NCBI RefSeq assembly: GCF_024362765.1
Contig: NZ_CP093302.1
Location: 1,704,001 to 1,768,000 of the forward strand
From: Alkalihalobacillus sp. LMS6
GTDB taxonomy: Bacteria; Bacillota; Bacilli; Bacillales; Bacillaceae_D
Reading direction: 5' to 3'
Length of the DNA stretch: 64,000 nt
Each line of letters starts with the position of its first letter. Position 1 is the stretch's first letter. The notes beneath the pieces were generated by a model. It had not been told where the DNA came from, ran no database searches, and was given only the letters and a program-made list of their open reading frames with translations. The position numbers and the translations under genes were made by a program. Below are positions 39,053 through 48,217 of this stretch, in pieces.

Positions 39053-39855
39053 TGACAACGACTCATCGTTTTGAAACGGAAAACATTGAAGCAGGTTACG
39101 ATGGAACGATTATTTTAAATGATATTAGTTTAGTTGTGCCAAACAATAAGATTAATGTCATCATTGGTGCAAATGCGTGTGGAAAGTCCACACTCTTAAA
39201 AACAATGGCACGTTTACTTAAGCCTGCGTCTGGTTCTGTTACCTTAGATGGAAAAGAACTTACTCAAATCCCACCTAAAAAGTTAGCAAGAGTACTCGGT
39301 CTCTTGCCACAATCTCCCATTGTGCCAGAGGGGATAACGGTAGCTGATCTAGTTGGTCGTGGGCGCTTCCCGCATCAGTCAATTTTTAAAGGTTGGTCAA
39401 AAAAAGACTATGAGGCCGTTACTGAGGCGATGGAAATGATGAAGATAACGGAACTCGCAAATCGGAATATTGATGAACTCTCCGGAGGCCAAAGACAACG
39501 CGTTTGGATTGCGATGGCACTAACGCAACAAACGGATATTTTGTTTTTAGACGAGCCAACAACGTTCTTAGATATTACTTATCAAGTGGAAATTTTGGAT
39601 TTGCTGACGGACTTAAATCGCAAGCATGGGACCACGATTGTCATGGTGTTACACGATATCAATCTTACTGCTCGTTATGCCGACTATATCTTTGCTTTAA
39701 GACAAGGAAAGCTTATTGCAGAAGGGGCGCCCTCAGAAGTTATCACAAGTGAACTTGTTAAAGAGATATTTGAACTTGAGTGCAATGTCATTGACGATCC
39801 AGTTTCAAAAACACCCCTTGTTGTTCCAAAAGGGCGTTACCATGTTCATGTGTAA
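39052..39855 (+). CDS. Iron-siderophore ABC ATPase (FecE/FhuC family)
   Basis: 267 residues; start overlaps the previous stop by one base (TAATG). Walker A GANACGKSTLL (with the unusual Ala-Cys in place of Gly), Q-loop GLLPQSP, signature LSGGQRQR, Walker B ILFLDEPTTFLD and H-loop VLHDINLTARYAD, matching the FepC/FhuC group. Powers ferric-siderophore import together with the two FecCD permeases and the lipoprotein. Last gene of the Fur-controlled operon, ending in a strong terminator. Confidence 0.94.
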   Translation: MTTTHRFETENIEAGYDGTIILNDISLVVPNNKINVIIGANACGKSTLLKTMARLLKPASGSVTLDGKELTQIPPKKLARVLGLLPQSPIVPEGITVADLVGRGRFPHQSIFKGWSKKDYEAVTEAMEMMKITELANRNIDELSGGQRQRVWIAMALTQQTDILFLDEPTTFLDITYQVEILDLLTDLNRKHGTTIVMVLHDINLTARYADYIFALRQGKLIAEGAPSEVITSELVKEIFELECNVIDDPVSKTPLVVPKGRYHVHV

Positions 39856-39893
39856 AAAAACTACGATGATGTTGACGTCATCGTAGTTTTTTA
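39856..39893 (+). terminator. Terminator of siderophore operon
   Basis: AAAACTACGATGA / TCATCGTAGTTTT with long T-run. Confidence 0.88.
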
Positions 39894-39950
39894 TTTTTCC
39901 ATTAAAAAAGGATTAATAGTAGTTGTAGAAATTAAGATGCAAAACAGCTT

Positions 39951-40700
39951 TTATAGTGCAGTCCAACCGCCATCAACAACCATTTCAGAACCAGTCATAA
40001 ACTTTGACTCATCGGAAGCGAGAAACAGGGCTGCATAAGCAATATCTTCAGGTGCGCCGAAGTAAGGTAATTGCCTGTACGTTTTGTAAAAAGGAAGTGC
40101 ACGTTCCATTGATGGAGCCGTCATCGGTGTTTCAATTATTCCAGGGTGAATAGAATTTACGCGAATCCGCTCTTTACCATACTCAACGGCAGCTGATTTA
40201 GACAAAGCACGTAAAGCTCCTTTTGCCGCAGTGTACGGACTGGATCCTGCCATTCCAACAATGCCACCAATAGAAGATATATTTATAATAGAACCTTGAC
40301 CAACTTGTTTCATTTCAGGAACGACTTGCTTCATTCCAATGACACAACTATTTAAGTTGATACCCATGACTTTGTTCCATTCTGCCATATCCATGTGTTC
40401 CATCGTTTTTGGCGATGCGATTCCAGCGTTATTAACGAGAACGGTGATAGGACCAAACTGACTTTTCGCTTTTTTTACCACCTGATTCCAATCTTCTTCC
40501 AGTGTCACATCATGTTTTAGTGGAAGGATTGATCCACCTTCAGCTTTAATAGCAGCAGCTACTTCTTCTAAATTCTCCATTTGAATGTCTGTTGCAATAA
40601 CGTTTGCTCCCTCTTGTGCAAAGAGTTTTGCCATTGAAGCGCCCATTCCATTAGCTGCGCCTGTGATTAATGCGACTTTTCCTTCTAAACGGTTCATCAT
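39951..40700 (-). CDS. Short-chain dehydrogenase/reductase (SDR)
   Basis: 249 residues, ATG 40700 or 40697 (AAAGGATG upstream). Classical SDR: cofactor motif TGAANGMGASMA, D61-like VKHDVTL, NNAGIASP, catalytic Ser in ISSIGG, and YxxxK in SPYTAAKGALRALSKSAAVEYGKE, then HPGIIETPM and the C-terminal GSEMVVDGGWTAL. The Asp after the second strand (ATDIQMEN) indicates NAD preference. Reduces a keto group or oxidises a secondary alcohol; exact substrate unknown. Located convergent to the siderophore operon and divergent from the NSS transporter gene. Confidence 0.9.
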   Translation of the reverse strand: MMNRLEGKVALITGAANGMGASMAKLFAQEGANVIATDIQMENLEEVAAAIKAEGGSILPLKHDVTLEEDWNQVVKKAKSQFGPITVLVNNAGIASPKTMEHMDMAEWNKVMGINLNSCVIGMKQVVPEMKQVGQGSIINISSIGGIVGMAGSSPYTAAKGALRALSKSAAVEYGKERIRVNSIHPGIIETPMTAPSMERALPFYKTYRQLPYFGAPEDIAYAALFLASDESKFMTGSEMVVDGGWTAL

Positions 40701-41076
40701 TATTCATCCTTTGCTTATTAATCGTTCATAGTACTTGCCTTATTACTATATAAGGAACATATATAAGGAACAAGCTATACGCATTGAAAATTCAAACTGT
40801 GAGAGAAATACGTAATCGAGCAGCTCATTCGGGCTAGTTACGAATGCAGGTAAGCGAAAATGTTCTTGCTCAATAGACATGTTTTTGTTATTATATAAAA
40901 ATATTTATAAATACTTTGATCTTTTTTAGGAAAACATGAACATACTTGAAAAACGTTAGTCTAGTGAATTGTCAGAACAAGCAGACATTCTTTATTTGTC
41001 TGTTTGCAGTGGACATTAATTTTTGAACGCTAACGAATGTTTTCATCTGGGTCTAGACAAGGAGAAACATCACAAC
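40701..41076. other. Intergenic region between SDR and NSS transporter genes
   Basis: 376 bases without a credible gene. A ten-pair hairpin CAAGCAGACA / TGTCTGTTTG lies at 40978-41006, about 70 bases before the transporter start, with no T-run; its function is unclear. No T-box (GGGTGGNACC) or other known riboswitch core was seen. Confidence 0.4.
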
Positions 41077-42453
41077 ATGTCAACATCGCAACAGTGGTCG
41101 TCAAAAATAGGATTTTTATATGCAACGGCAGGGAGTGCGATCGGACTCGGCGCTATTTGGAAATTTCCATACATGGCGGGAACGAGTGGAGGAGGCGCTT
41201 TTTTTGTGCTTTTCTTAGCGTTCACGCTTCTTATAGGAATTCCACTTTTAATTGGGGAATATATTTTAGGGCGTCATTCTCAAGCTGACGCTGTAACGAC
41301 ATTTCAAAAGTTAGCACCACGCTCAGTTTTTCGTTTTACTGGTTGGTTAGGCGTCATCACATGTTTTCTCATCCTCTCGTTCTATAGCGTTATAGGTGGT
41401 TGGTCTATTCTTTATCTTGGATCGTCACTGACTGGACAATTAGGGCAATTAGATGCAGACGGATATGCAGCGCATTTTAACGAATTGATAGCAACCCCTT
41501 ACTTGGCAATTGGCGCGCAAGCATTCTTTTTAGCTTTGGCTGCTGGAATTGTGTCAAGAGGGGTACAAGAAGGAATTGAAAAAGCGTCAAAATGGATGAT
41601 CCCAACTTTATTTATTTTGCTTGTCATTTTGGCAGGTTATTCGTTAACGCTAGATGGCGCACAGGAAGGGTTAGCATTCTTATTTTCACCAGATTGGGGC
41701 ACAGTTTCTAACGATGTTATATTAGTTGCGCTAGGTCAGTCTTTTTTCGCTCTATCTTTAGGGGTTTCAATAATGGTTACATTAAGCTCTTATGCATCAA
41801 AAAAACAGGATCTCCCTATCTCCGCTATTACGTTAGGTGGAATGAATATCGTTGTCGCTATTCTTGCAGGGGTCATGATTTTTCCAGGTGTCTTTACATT
41901 TAACTTAGAACCGAGTGAGGGTCCTACTTTAATTTTTGCAGCTGTGCCAACGATTTTCTCACAAATCCCATTTGGTCAAATACTTGTACCGCTATTTTTT
42001 ATTCTCTTTTTCTTCGCCGCATTGAGTACAGCGTTTTCGTTGCTTGAAATTGTAGTGGCGGCATTTATAAAAAAGGATGTCACGAAGCGTCAAAAAAGCA
42101 GCTGGTTTGTTGCGGCACTCGTTCTTATTATGGGTATCCCATCTGCTTTATCATTTGGTGTGCTGGCAGATTGGTCGCTGTTCGAGTTTTCCTTTTTTGA
42201 TCTAATTGATTACAGCGTATCAAATATATTGATGCCGGTTGGTGCTTTTCTCATTAGTTTATTTCTTTTACTTAACATGCCGAAAACTGTTTTACGTGAT
42301 GAATTCAAGCAAGGGAGTCGCTTTGGTCGAAAGCTTTTTGTCGTGTGGTACAGCATCATGGTTTTTGTTGTTCCAATTGCAATTGCGATTGTATTAATTG
42401 ATCAGCTCTTTGGGTTAAATGTGCTCGCTATTTTTGCATCTTTACTCGAATAA
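41077..42453 (+). CDS. Na+-dependent amino acid/neurotransmitter symporter (NSS/SNF family)
   Basis: 458 residues from ATG 41077 (AAGGAG 12 bases upstream; the longer frame to 41023 has no site). LeuT-like fold: GFLYATAGSAIGLGAIWKFPYMAGTSGGGAFFVLFL (helix 1 with the unwound Na+-binding segment), helix 6 region ALGQSFFALSLGVSIMVTLSSY, and about 12 helices. It couples Na+ entry to uptake of an amino acid, fitting for an alkaliphile using Na+ gradients. Substrates of bacterial members include tryptophan, tyrosine and leucine; which one is not visible. Confidence 0.9.
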   Translation: MSTSQQWSSKIGFLYATAGSAIGLGAIWKFPYMAGTSGGGAFFVLFLAFTLLIGIPLLIGEYILGRHSQADAVTTFQKLAPRSVFRFTGWLGVITCFLILSFYSVIGGWSILYLGSSLTGQLGQLDADGYAAHFNELIATPYLAIGAQAFFLALAAGIVSRGVQEGIEKASKWMIPTLFILLVILAGYSLTLDGAQEGLAFLFSPDWGTVSNDVILVALGQSFFALSLGVSIMVTLSSYASKKQDLPISAITLGGMNIVVAILAGVMIFPGVFTFNLEPSEGPTLIFAAVPTIFSQIPFGQILVPLFFILFFFAALSTAFSLLEIVVAAFIKKDVTKRQKSSWFVAALVLIMGIPSALSFGVLADWSLFEFSFFDLIDYSVSNILMPVGAFLISLFLLLNMPKTVLRDEFKQGSRFGRKLFVVWYSIMVFVVPIAIAIVLIDQLFGLNVLAIFASLLE

Positions 42454-42488
42454 AACCGCTCAGCATCTACTGAGCGGTTTTTCTTTAT
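42453..42488. terminator. Bidirectional terminator
   Basis: AAACCGCTCAG / CTGAGCGGTTT with T-rich tail between the convergent NSS and ABC-2 permease genes. Confidence 0.88.
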
Positions 42489-43417
42489 GAAGGTTTGATC
42501 TCTCTTTTTTTAAATACATATAATGCAACACTTAAAAACAGTAACCAATAGACAAACAAAACAATCGCAGAAAAAAGTGGGTTTGTTAATGAAGAGATTG
42601 GCCCGCCTTCTGTTACATATTGGCTCAAATCATTCACAAAAGGGAGAATAATAGCCCAGTCATAAAATTCAAGAAGCATCACATTTGCAACTAATCCTAA
42701 AAATTGGCTCGCAATGCTGATTGCAATTGCCATGATATCGCTTGAAAACATGGAAGAAATCGCAAAAGCTAACGTAGCAAGTAACATCGTCATCGGCAGA
42801 TGCGCAACAAAAACGAGTATCGATTGGAGTCCATAGCCTCGTTCTTGAACGTCTCCATTTACAATATGAAGAAAGCTCGCTTGTTCATCAAAGCCGAAGA
42901 ACATTGCCCCGAAAAGAAGGGAAGAAAGCCAGAGCGTGGTGACAAATACAAGCATATAGATTAGCACAGTTATGTATTTCGATAAAAGAATCTTAATACG
43001 TGAAGGTGGTCGTACAAGTAAAAGTTTAATGGTCCCTTGTTTAAATTCAGAAGAAACAATAGTGGCGGCGATCGCAATAATAAACAAACTAACAAGCATC
43101 AGTAACCCGTTACTATTTGTGACAAAAGTCCACGCACTATTCGGCATCGCATACGCTGGAGGCAGGTCGTTGTTTAATCGATATTTTGCTAAAAGAATTT
43201 GTTCTTCAGCGAATGGATCCTCATCAATAAACTCTTGGAAATACAAGATGTCTGCTTCGAGATTATCACGCCAATTGCTTTCAAACCGATCAAAGTCTGG
43301 AGCGTTATGTACAACGGTGGCTGTTAAAAAAGTTAACGCAACAATTAATCCTAACATAACCCATGTGCCAACCCGTCCATTTTGCTTCATAAGCTCATTT
43401 TGAATGAGTCGTATCAT
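42485..43417 (-). CDS. ABC-2 type transporter permease
   Basis: 310 residues; ATG 43417 overlaps the ATPase gene upstream by four bases. Six membrane helices are predicted: WVMLGLIVALTFLTAT near the N-terminus, then a ~90-residue extracytoplasmic loop, GLLMLVSLFIIAIAATIVSSEFKQGTIKLLLVRPPSRIKILLSKYI (the ABC2_membrane signature), and four more helices. Paired with a BcrA-like ATPase, it forms an exporter of the bacitracin/lantibiotic resistance type. Whether it exports a peptide, drug or lipid is unknown. Confidence 0.88.
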   Translation of the reverse strand: MIRLIQNELMKQNGRVGTWVMLGLIVALTFLTATVVHNAPDFDRFESNWRDNLEADILYFQEFIDEDPFAEEQILLAKYRLNNDLPPAYAMPNSAWTFVTNSNGLLMLVSLFIIAIAATIVSSEFKQGTIKLLLVRPPSRIKILLSKYITVLIYMLVFVTTLWLSSLLFGAMFFGFDEQASFLHIVNGDVQERGYGLQSILVFVAHLPMTMLLATLAFAISSMFSSDIMAIAISIASQFLGLVANVMLLEFYDWAIILPFVNDLSQYVTEGGPISSLTNPLFSAIVLFVYWLLFLSVALYVFKKREIKPS

Positions 43418-44331
43418 GGCTTTACACCTTCTTTGTTTGTAAGATGAAGAAAGCGTTCTTCCAAGCTATCTTTTATGATGCTTACTTCGTGAACATCTAC
43501 TTCAGCGCTTACATGACGGATGAAGGAGGCAATTTGATCTTTATGTAATAAGAGTGTGAAAGAATCTTCATTTTTTTGCGCATGCTCATCATAGGTTTTC
43601 ATCAGAGCATAAGCTTGGTTATCTTGTGTGTGATTTACACGAATACGATAGGTTATTCGTTTGTTTGCTTCAGTATCAATAAGCGTCTCCTCATGCACCA
43701 TCTTTCCTTCTTGAATAATGGCAAATCGATCGCACATTAGTTCCATCTCACTCATTAAATGGCTCGATACGAGAACCGCTAATCGCTCTTCTTTTGCTAA
43801 TCGTCTAAGGTAAGTACGGACTAGGCGAATGCCTTCCGGGTCTAACCCGTTGGTCGGTTCGTCAAGAATAAGTAGCTTTGGTCGATGGATCAGTGCTTGA
43901 GCAATTCCGAGTCGTTGCTTCATTCCTAATGAGAAGGTTTTTACTTTTCGATCAATCACTTTGGATAAACCGACAAGGTCAATTAATTCATTAATTCGTT
44001 CATGATTGACTTCTCCATTCATGCGAGCGAAATGAACCATATTTTTTCTAGCAGTTAAATGGTTGTACATCTCTGGATTCTCAATAATAACGCCGACATG
44101 TTTAATCGCTTCACTGTAGGAAGATTTTATACTGTGACCCGAGATAGAAAGATCTCCACTCGTTAATTCTGATAAACCAACCATCATCCGAATGGTAGAC
44201 GTTTTTCCAGCGCCATTTGGACCGAGAAAGCCGAATACCTCTCCAGCGTTAACGGTAAAACTTATATCGTCGACAATTCTTTTGCCACGAATTGTTTTTG
44301 AAACATGCTGTAGTTCTAAAATAGCGGTCAT
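43414..44331 (-). CDS. ABC-2 type exporter ATPase (BcrA-like)
   Basis: 305 residues, ATG 44331 behind AGGGATGAC. Walker A GPNGAGKTSTI, Q-loop GVIIENPEMY, signature SLGMKQRLG, Walker B LLILDEPTNGLDPEGI, H-loop VSSHLMSEME. The opening ILELQHVSKTIRGKRIVDDISFTVNAGEVFGFLGPNGAGKT is typical of the bacitracin/ABC-2 exporter group. The C-terminal ~80 residues (YRIRVNHTQDNQAYALMKTYDEH) form the small extension found in that family. It is cotranscribed with the permease gene. Confidence 0.92.
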   Translation of the reverse strand: MTAILELQHVSKTIRGKRIVDDISFTVNAGEVFGFLGPNGAGKTSTIRMMVGLSELTSGDLSISGHSIKSSYSEAIKHVGVIIENPEMYNHLTARKNMVHFARMNGEVNHERINELIDLVGLSKVIDRKVKTFSLGMKQRLGIAQALIHRPKLLILDEPTNGLDPEGIRLVRTYLRRLAKEERLAVLVSSHLMSEMELMCDRFAIIQEGKMVHEETLIDTEANKRITYRIRVNHTQDNQAYALMKTYDEHAQKNEDSFTLLLHKDQIASFIRHVSAEVDVHEVSIIKDSLEERFLHLTNKEGVKP

Positions 44332-44432
44332 GTCATCCCTGCCTTTCGGTCTATTTTAATTAAAGAAGACTTGTTTCATTGTACTATGAAAGGAACTGAA
44401 ATAAATAAAATTTTTATACTAGTGAAATATAA

Positions 44433-45053
44433 TCATCGCGATAAAAAAGCTTGATAGATAAAATAAAAGGCTAATAACCAAATCGTTACAGCAGACGCCT
44501 TCTGTATATAAGTGAACAATCGATCTGATTTGTCCCATTGCTTTACACGATTTCCAGCGTGGGCTAACAAGAAAAACGCGAGCCAAGAAACAAGGATACA
44601 TGCAAAGGCAAAGCTTACTGTTTCAAGCCAAGTATGGTAGTGAGTGGCATAAGTTCCGATAACGGCAATGGTATCTAAAATAGCGTGGGGGTTAAATAAT
44701 GAGACAGATAATGCGAGAAAAACTTGTTTTTTTCCTGAATACGGTTTTTGCTGAAACGTCTTCGTCGTAGAATTACTTTTCCAAATTGTCCACCCAATGA
44801 TAATTAAAAAGCCGACGCCAATGAGATAAAGAAGTGGTTCTAAAAATGGAACTGCTTGTAAAGCAAATGATACTCCAAACACGGCGACAACAATTAGAAG
44901 GGTATCCGCTAGAGCTGAGGTTACGATAGTCGGCATGCTTTTTTTGAATGTTGGTTGAACCGCACCTTGATGAAAAATAAGTAAATTCTGCGGACCTATC
45001 GGGATGATAAGCGCAGTCGCTAAGACAAACCCGTTTATAAATGCACTAATCAT
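44433..45053 (-). CDS. LysE-family amino acid exporter
   Basis: 206 residues, ATG 45053 with AAAGGAG eight bases upstream. Six membrane helices; LysE motif at the start (GFVLATALIIPIGPQNLLIFHQGAV) and SLFNPHAILDTIAVIGTY in the middle, matching the YisU/ArgO branch. Exports an amino acid, probably basic, to limit cellular excess. It is divergent from a MocR/GntR-type PLP-dependent regulator, which is the likely controller and suggests a link with amino acid or pyridoxal sensing. Confidence 0.9.
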   Translation of the reverse strand: MISAFINGFVLATALIIPIGPQNLLIFHQGAVQPTFKKSMPTIVTSALADTLLIVVAVFGVSFALQAVPFLEPLLYLIGVGFLIIIGWTIWKSNSTTKTFQQKPYSGKKQVFLALSVSLFNPHAILDTIAVIGTYATHYHTWLETVSFAFACILVSWLAFFLLAHAGNRVKQWDKSDRLFTYIQKASAVTIWLLAFYFIYQAFLSR

Positions 45054-45065
45054 AAGATCACTCCT

Positions 45066-45094
45066 TTACTTAAGAATAAAGATGCTTGTATAGT
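45066..45094 (+). promoter_or_regulatory. Promoter of the MocR gene
   Basis: TTACTT, 17 bases, TATAGT (45089-45094). Confidence 0.5.
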
Positions 45095-45102
45095 AAAGAA
45101 AC

Positions 45103-45134
45103 AACCAATTGGTTGATAGTTTAACCAACCAATT
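45103..45134. promoter_or_regulatory. Repeated AACCAATT boxes (MocR operator, inferred)
   Basis: AACCAATTGGTT (45103-45114), then AACC AACCAATT (45123-45134): five copies of ACCAA/TTGGT within 32 bases, just after the promoter -10 and before the binding site of the MocR gene. MocR/PdxR regulators often bind such direct/inverted repeats in the intergenic region to the gene they control. Confidence 0.6.
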
Positions 45135-45149
45135 TAAGAGGTGGATCTT

Positions 45150-46541
45150 ATGGGGTGGAAACCTAAGCGGTCGGAAGAACAATCTTTAACTTCTCAAATC
45201 AAAGAGTGGATGCTGGAGCAGGTCACAGGAGGCCATTGGCCCATCGGAATGCGACTTCCTTCGCAGCGAAAGCTTGCTAGTGAACTAGATGTAAACCGAA
45301 GTACCATTATTCATGTGATGGAAGATTTGAAAGCAGATGGCGTGCTTGAAGCAAAGCAAGGTAGCGGAATTTACGTAAAAGCAAGAGGATGGGAGTATAT
45401 TCTTTCACAGCAAGTGCCAGACTGGCACAAACGGATGAAGCATAGTACGTACAAAGCGAATATTGATACGGTTCAACAAATAAACGAGTTTGAACAAGAC
45501 GAAGCAATTATTCGATTGGGAACAGGGGAGTTGTCTCCAGACCTAATTCCAACTGAGGCACTATTGTCATCAATGAAGTCATTGACAATGACAAATAAAG
45601 ATTTTGGTTACTCCGAACCGTTAGGAAGTCTGATTTTACGGAATGTATTAACCGAATATTTGAAGAAGCGAGGCATTAATACGAGTGCGAAAAATATCGT
45701 TATTGTTTCTGGAGGTCTTCAAGCATTACAGTTAATTTCAATTGGATTATTGCAGTCAGGCTCAACGATAGGCTATGATTCACCATCGTATTTACATTCC
45801 TTACCGTCTATGCCGACTCGCTCGGTTCATCATGAATCGAGGAAACGGCAGAAGCATTCCATGTATTACACGATTCCAACGCTATCAAATCCAACAGGTA
45901 GTATTCTATCACCTCAACAACGTCAATCTTTGCTCCAGTCTTATCATGACCGACACACCCCGATTATAGAGGATGATGTGTACCATGAATTGACTTTTTC
46001 GGATGCACCTCCAGCTTTAAAGTCGTTTGATCAAACAGGACAAGTGCTTTATATCGGCAGTGTCTCTAAAGTGTTAAGTCCAGGTCTACGAGTGGGGTGG
46101 ATTGTGGGCCCACAATCAGTGATTGCTCATTTAGCTGATTTGAAGATGCAGTTGGATTATGGCAGTAGTGCGTTGTCCCAGCAGGTTGTTGCGAAATGGC
46201 TTCTTTCAAAAGAGTTTGAAACGGATAAGAACCTATTACGTGAACAGTTAAAAGCACGTGCTCTTTTTACCGAGGCAATCTTATTAAGAGATTTTGCTAG
46301 CATAGCAACTTGGGAATCGCCAAAGGGTGGATTTTATATTTGGTTACGTATCAAGCAACCTTTTGTCACAAAATCATTGTTTTTAACGATGTTAAAGCGG
46401 AAAATTCTTATTCATCCAGGTTATATGTATGAACCGAATGACTACCATCATATTAGAATTTCATATTCATATTGCCATAAAGAAGAGTTAGAAAAAGCGT
46501 TAATGATACTGGCAGAAGAAATTTTAAAACGAACCGAGTAA
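45150..46541 (+). CDS. MocR/GntR-family PLP-dependent transcriptional regulator
   Basis: 463 residues from ATG 45150 (AGAGG upstream; GTG at 45141 possible). Residues ~10-80 are a GntR winged helix (LTSQIKEWMLEQVTGGHWPIGMRLPSQRKLASELDVNRSTIIHVMEDLKADGVLEAKQGSGIYVK). The C-terminal part is a fold-type I aminotransferase domain (IVIVSGGLQALQLI, YTIPTLSNPTGSILSP, IIEDDVYHEL) with the PLP-binding Lys in YIGSVSKVLSPGLRVGWIVG. Such regulators sense PLP or an amino acid-PLP adduct. Divergent from a LysE exporter, which it probably activates or represses. Confidence 0.92.
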   Translation: MGWKPKRSEEQSLTSQIKEWMLEQVTGGHWPIGMRLPSQRKLASELDVNRSTIIHVMEDLKADGVLEAKQGSGIYVKARGWEYILSQQVPDWHKRMKHSTYKANIDTVQQINEFEQDEAIIRLGTGELSPDLIPTEALLSSMKSLTMTNKDFGYSEPLGSLILRNVLTEYLKKRGINTSAKNIVIVSGGLQALQLISIGLLQSGSTIGYDSPSYLHSLPSMPTRSVHHESRKRQKHSMYYTIPTLSNPTGSILSPQQRQSLLQSYHDRHTPIIEDDVYHELTFSDAPPALKSFDQTGQVLYIGSVSKVLSPGLRVGWIVGPQSVIAHLADLKMQLDYGSSALSQQVVAKWLLSKEFETDKNLLREQLKARALFTEAILLRDFASIATWESPKGGFYIWLRIKQPFVTKSLFLTMLKRKILIHPGYMYEPNDYHHIRISYSYCHKEELEKALMILAEEILKRTE

Positions 46542-46653
46542 AGTGGATCATCTCATAGAACAAGTACGTACACAGACGGATAAAAATGTTGCGACCAGGT
46601 TAAGCTGTTAGCAAGATGTGTATGGAAAAGTTCTAGCAAACTGAGGTGAATCT

Positions 46654-47949
46654 TTGGATATATCAACCGTTATGAATCTTTTGGGCGTCGCCGTGTTAAT
46701 TGCACTCACAGCTTTTTTTGTTGCTTCAGAATTTGCAATTGTGAAAGTGAGGAGTACTCAGCTTGAACCTCATCTTGAGGGTGGCGGAAAGAAGGCTAGC
46801 GCAGCCAAACGTGTAACAGAAAATTTAGATGAATATTTGTCAGCTTGTCAATTAGGGATTACGATCACTGCTCTCGGAATCGGGCGTTTAGCAGAACCAA
46901 CTTTTGAGCGAATGCTTCATCCAATTATCGGAGAGCTGTCAAACAATGAGGCATTTGTTACTACGCTATCGATTGCGATTTCATTTGCATTTGCAACTTT
47001 TTTACACGTAGTAATCGGTGAATTAGCGCCAAAAACAATTGCCATTCAAAAAGCAGAGCAAGTGACATTGCTACTCGCTCGACCATTAGTTTGGTTTTAT
47101 CGCTTCCTTTACCCGTTTATATGGGTGTTAAATGGTTCCGCACGTTTACTTATTAAAGCACTAGGGTTTAAGCCAATGGGCGAACATGAAGTCCATCATT
47201 CAGAAGAAGAATTGCGCCTCATTCTGTCCGATAGTTTAAAAGGTGGGGAAATAAACGAATCCGAATTTCGATTTGTAAGTAAAGTATTTGATTTTGACGA
47301 ACGAATTGCAAAAGAAATTATGGTGCCACGTACTGAAATGGTGACCGTTTCACTTGAAGCTACGACTGATCAAATTTTATCGATCATAAACGAACATCGT
47401 TTTACTCGATACCCGGTCATTAGTGAGAATAAAGATACAATTGTTGGCGTTTTAAACGTTCGCGATTTATTGTCTTCGTATACGGAAAATCAGGAAAGAA
47501 AACAACTTGGAGAGATTGTGTATCCAGTAATAACAGTTTTTGAAACGGTTCGGATTCGAGACATTTTAATTGAAATGCAAACAAAGCGCACGCATATGGC
47601 TATTTTGTTTGACGAATATGGAGGTACAGCAGGTCTTGTTACGCTTGAAGATATTTTAGAAGAAATTGTCGGCGATATTCGTGATGAGTACGATATAGAT
47701 GAAAGCAATGATATCCAGCAGATGGGTGATGATCACTATCTTGTTCAAGGTCAAACACCGCTTCATGACGTAAATCAGTTTCTATCGGTAGACTTACAAT
47801 CAAAAGATGCAGAAACCATTGCAGGCTGGCTGTACGAACATCAGTATGATTTAGTTGAAGGAGATGAAATTGCGTTTGACGGATATCGTTTTTTTGTTCG
47901 CCATGTAAACGGCAATCAGCTTGAAGAAATCGAAATTAAAAAAGAATAA
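46654..47949 (+). CDS. CNNM/CorC-type membrane protein (hemolysin-like)
   Basis: 431 residues with TTG start at 46654, six bases after GAGGTGAA; no ATG fits as well. Residues ~1-190 are the CNNM (DUF21) membrane domain (FFVASEFAIVKVRSTQLEPHLEGGGKKASAAKRVTENLDEYLSACQLGITITALGIGRLAEPTFERML). Then a CBS pair (~215-335; MVPRTEMVTVSLEATTDQILSIINEHRFTRYPVISE; RTHMAILFDEYGGTAGLVTLEDILEEIVGDIRDEYD) and a C-terminal CorC_HlyC domain. Related proteins export Mg2+ or Na+-dependent divalent cations. Its activity as hemolysin is historical and unlikely. Monocistronic with terminator. Confidence 0.92.
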   Translation: MDISTVMNLLGVAVLIALTAFFVASEFAIVKVRSTQLEPHLEGGGKKASAAKRVTENLDEYLSACQLGITITALGIGRLAEPTFERMLHPIIGELSNNEAFVTTLSIAISFAFATFLHVVIGELAPKTIAIQKAEQVTLLLARPLVWFYRFLYPFIWVLNGSARLLIKALGFKPMGEHEVHHSEEELRLILSDSLKGGEINESEFRFVSKVFDFDERIAKEIMVPRTEMVTVSLEATTDQILSIINEHRFTRYPVISENKDTIVGVLNVRDLLSSYTENQERKQLGEIVYPVITVFETVRIRDILIEMQTKRTHMAILFDEYGGTAGLVTLEDILEEIVGDIRDEYDIDESNDIQQMGDDHYLVQGQTPLHDVNQFLSVDLQSKDAETIAGWLYEHQYDLVEGDEIAFDGYRFFVRHVNGNQLEEIEIKKE

Positions 47950-47956
47950 CATCTTG

Positions 47957-47986
47957 GATCGTCAATTGTGACGATCTTTTTTTTAC
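47957..47986 (+). terminator. Terminator
   Basis: GATCGTCA, ATTG loop, TGACGATC, and an eight-T run following the CorC-like gene. Confidence 0.9.
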
Positions 47987-48118
47987 ACAAATGTATTGTA
48001 AATTGCCTCAAACGTTTGTACGAATTGTCTTATCGAATCGTTTTTGAGTGAGAACATTCAAATGTATGAATTTTTTGTTAAATATTACACGGTTTTTTTA
48101 TAAACGATCCAAACAAGC

Positions 48119-48147
48119 TTTACAAGGGATTAATGTTTTTCTTATAC
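48119..48147 (+). promoter_or_regulatory. Promoter of ugp operon
   Basis: TTTACA, 17 bases, TTATAC (48142-48147). No convincing series of PhoP boxes is seen around it. Confidence 0.55.
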
Positions 48148-48217
48148 GCTTAGTTAGAGGGGAGGATCAAATGAGAAGGTGAAGAGCAAACGACTTTTTC
48201 AGGAGGTACATACGAAG

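Noticed and set aside
48000-48170. PhoP box array upstream of the ugp operon
   Set aside because: Single TTTACA/TTACAC motifs occur, but not in the 11-base spaced repeats expected for PhoP; the CAAACGTTTG palindrome also does not fit a cre site well.
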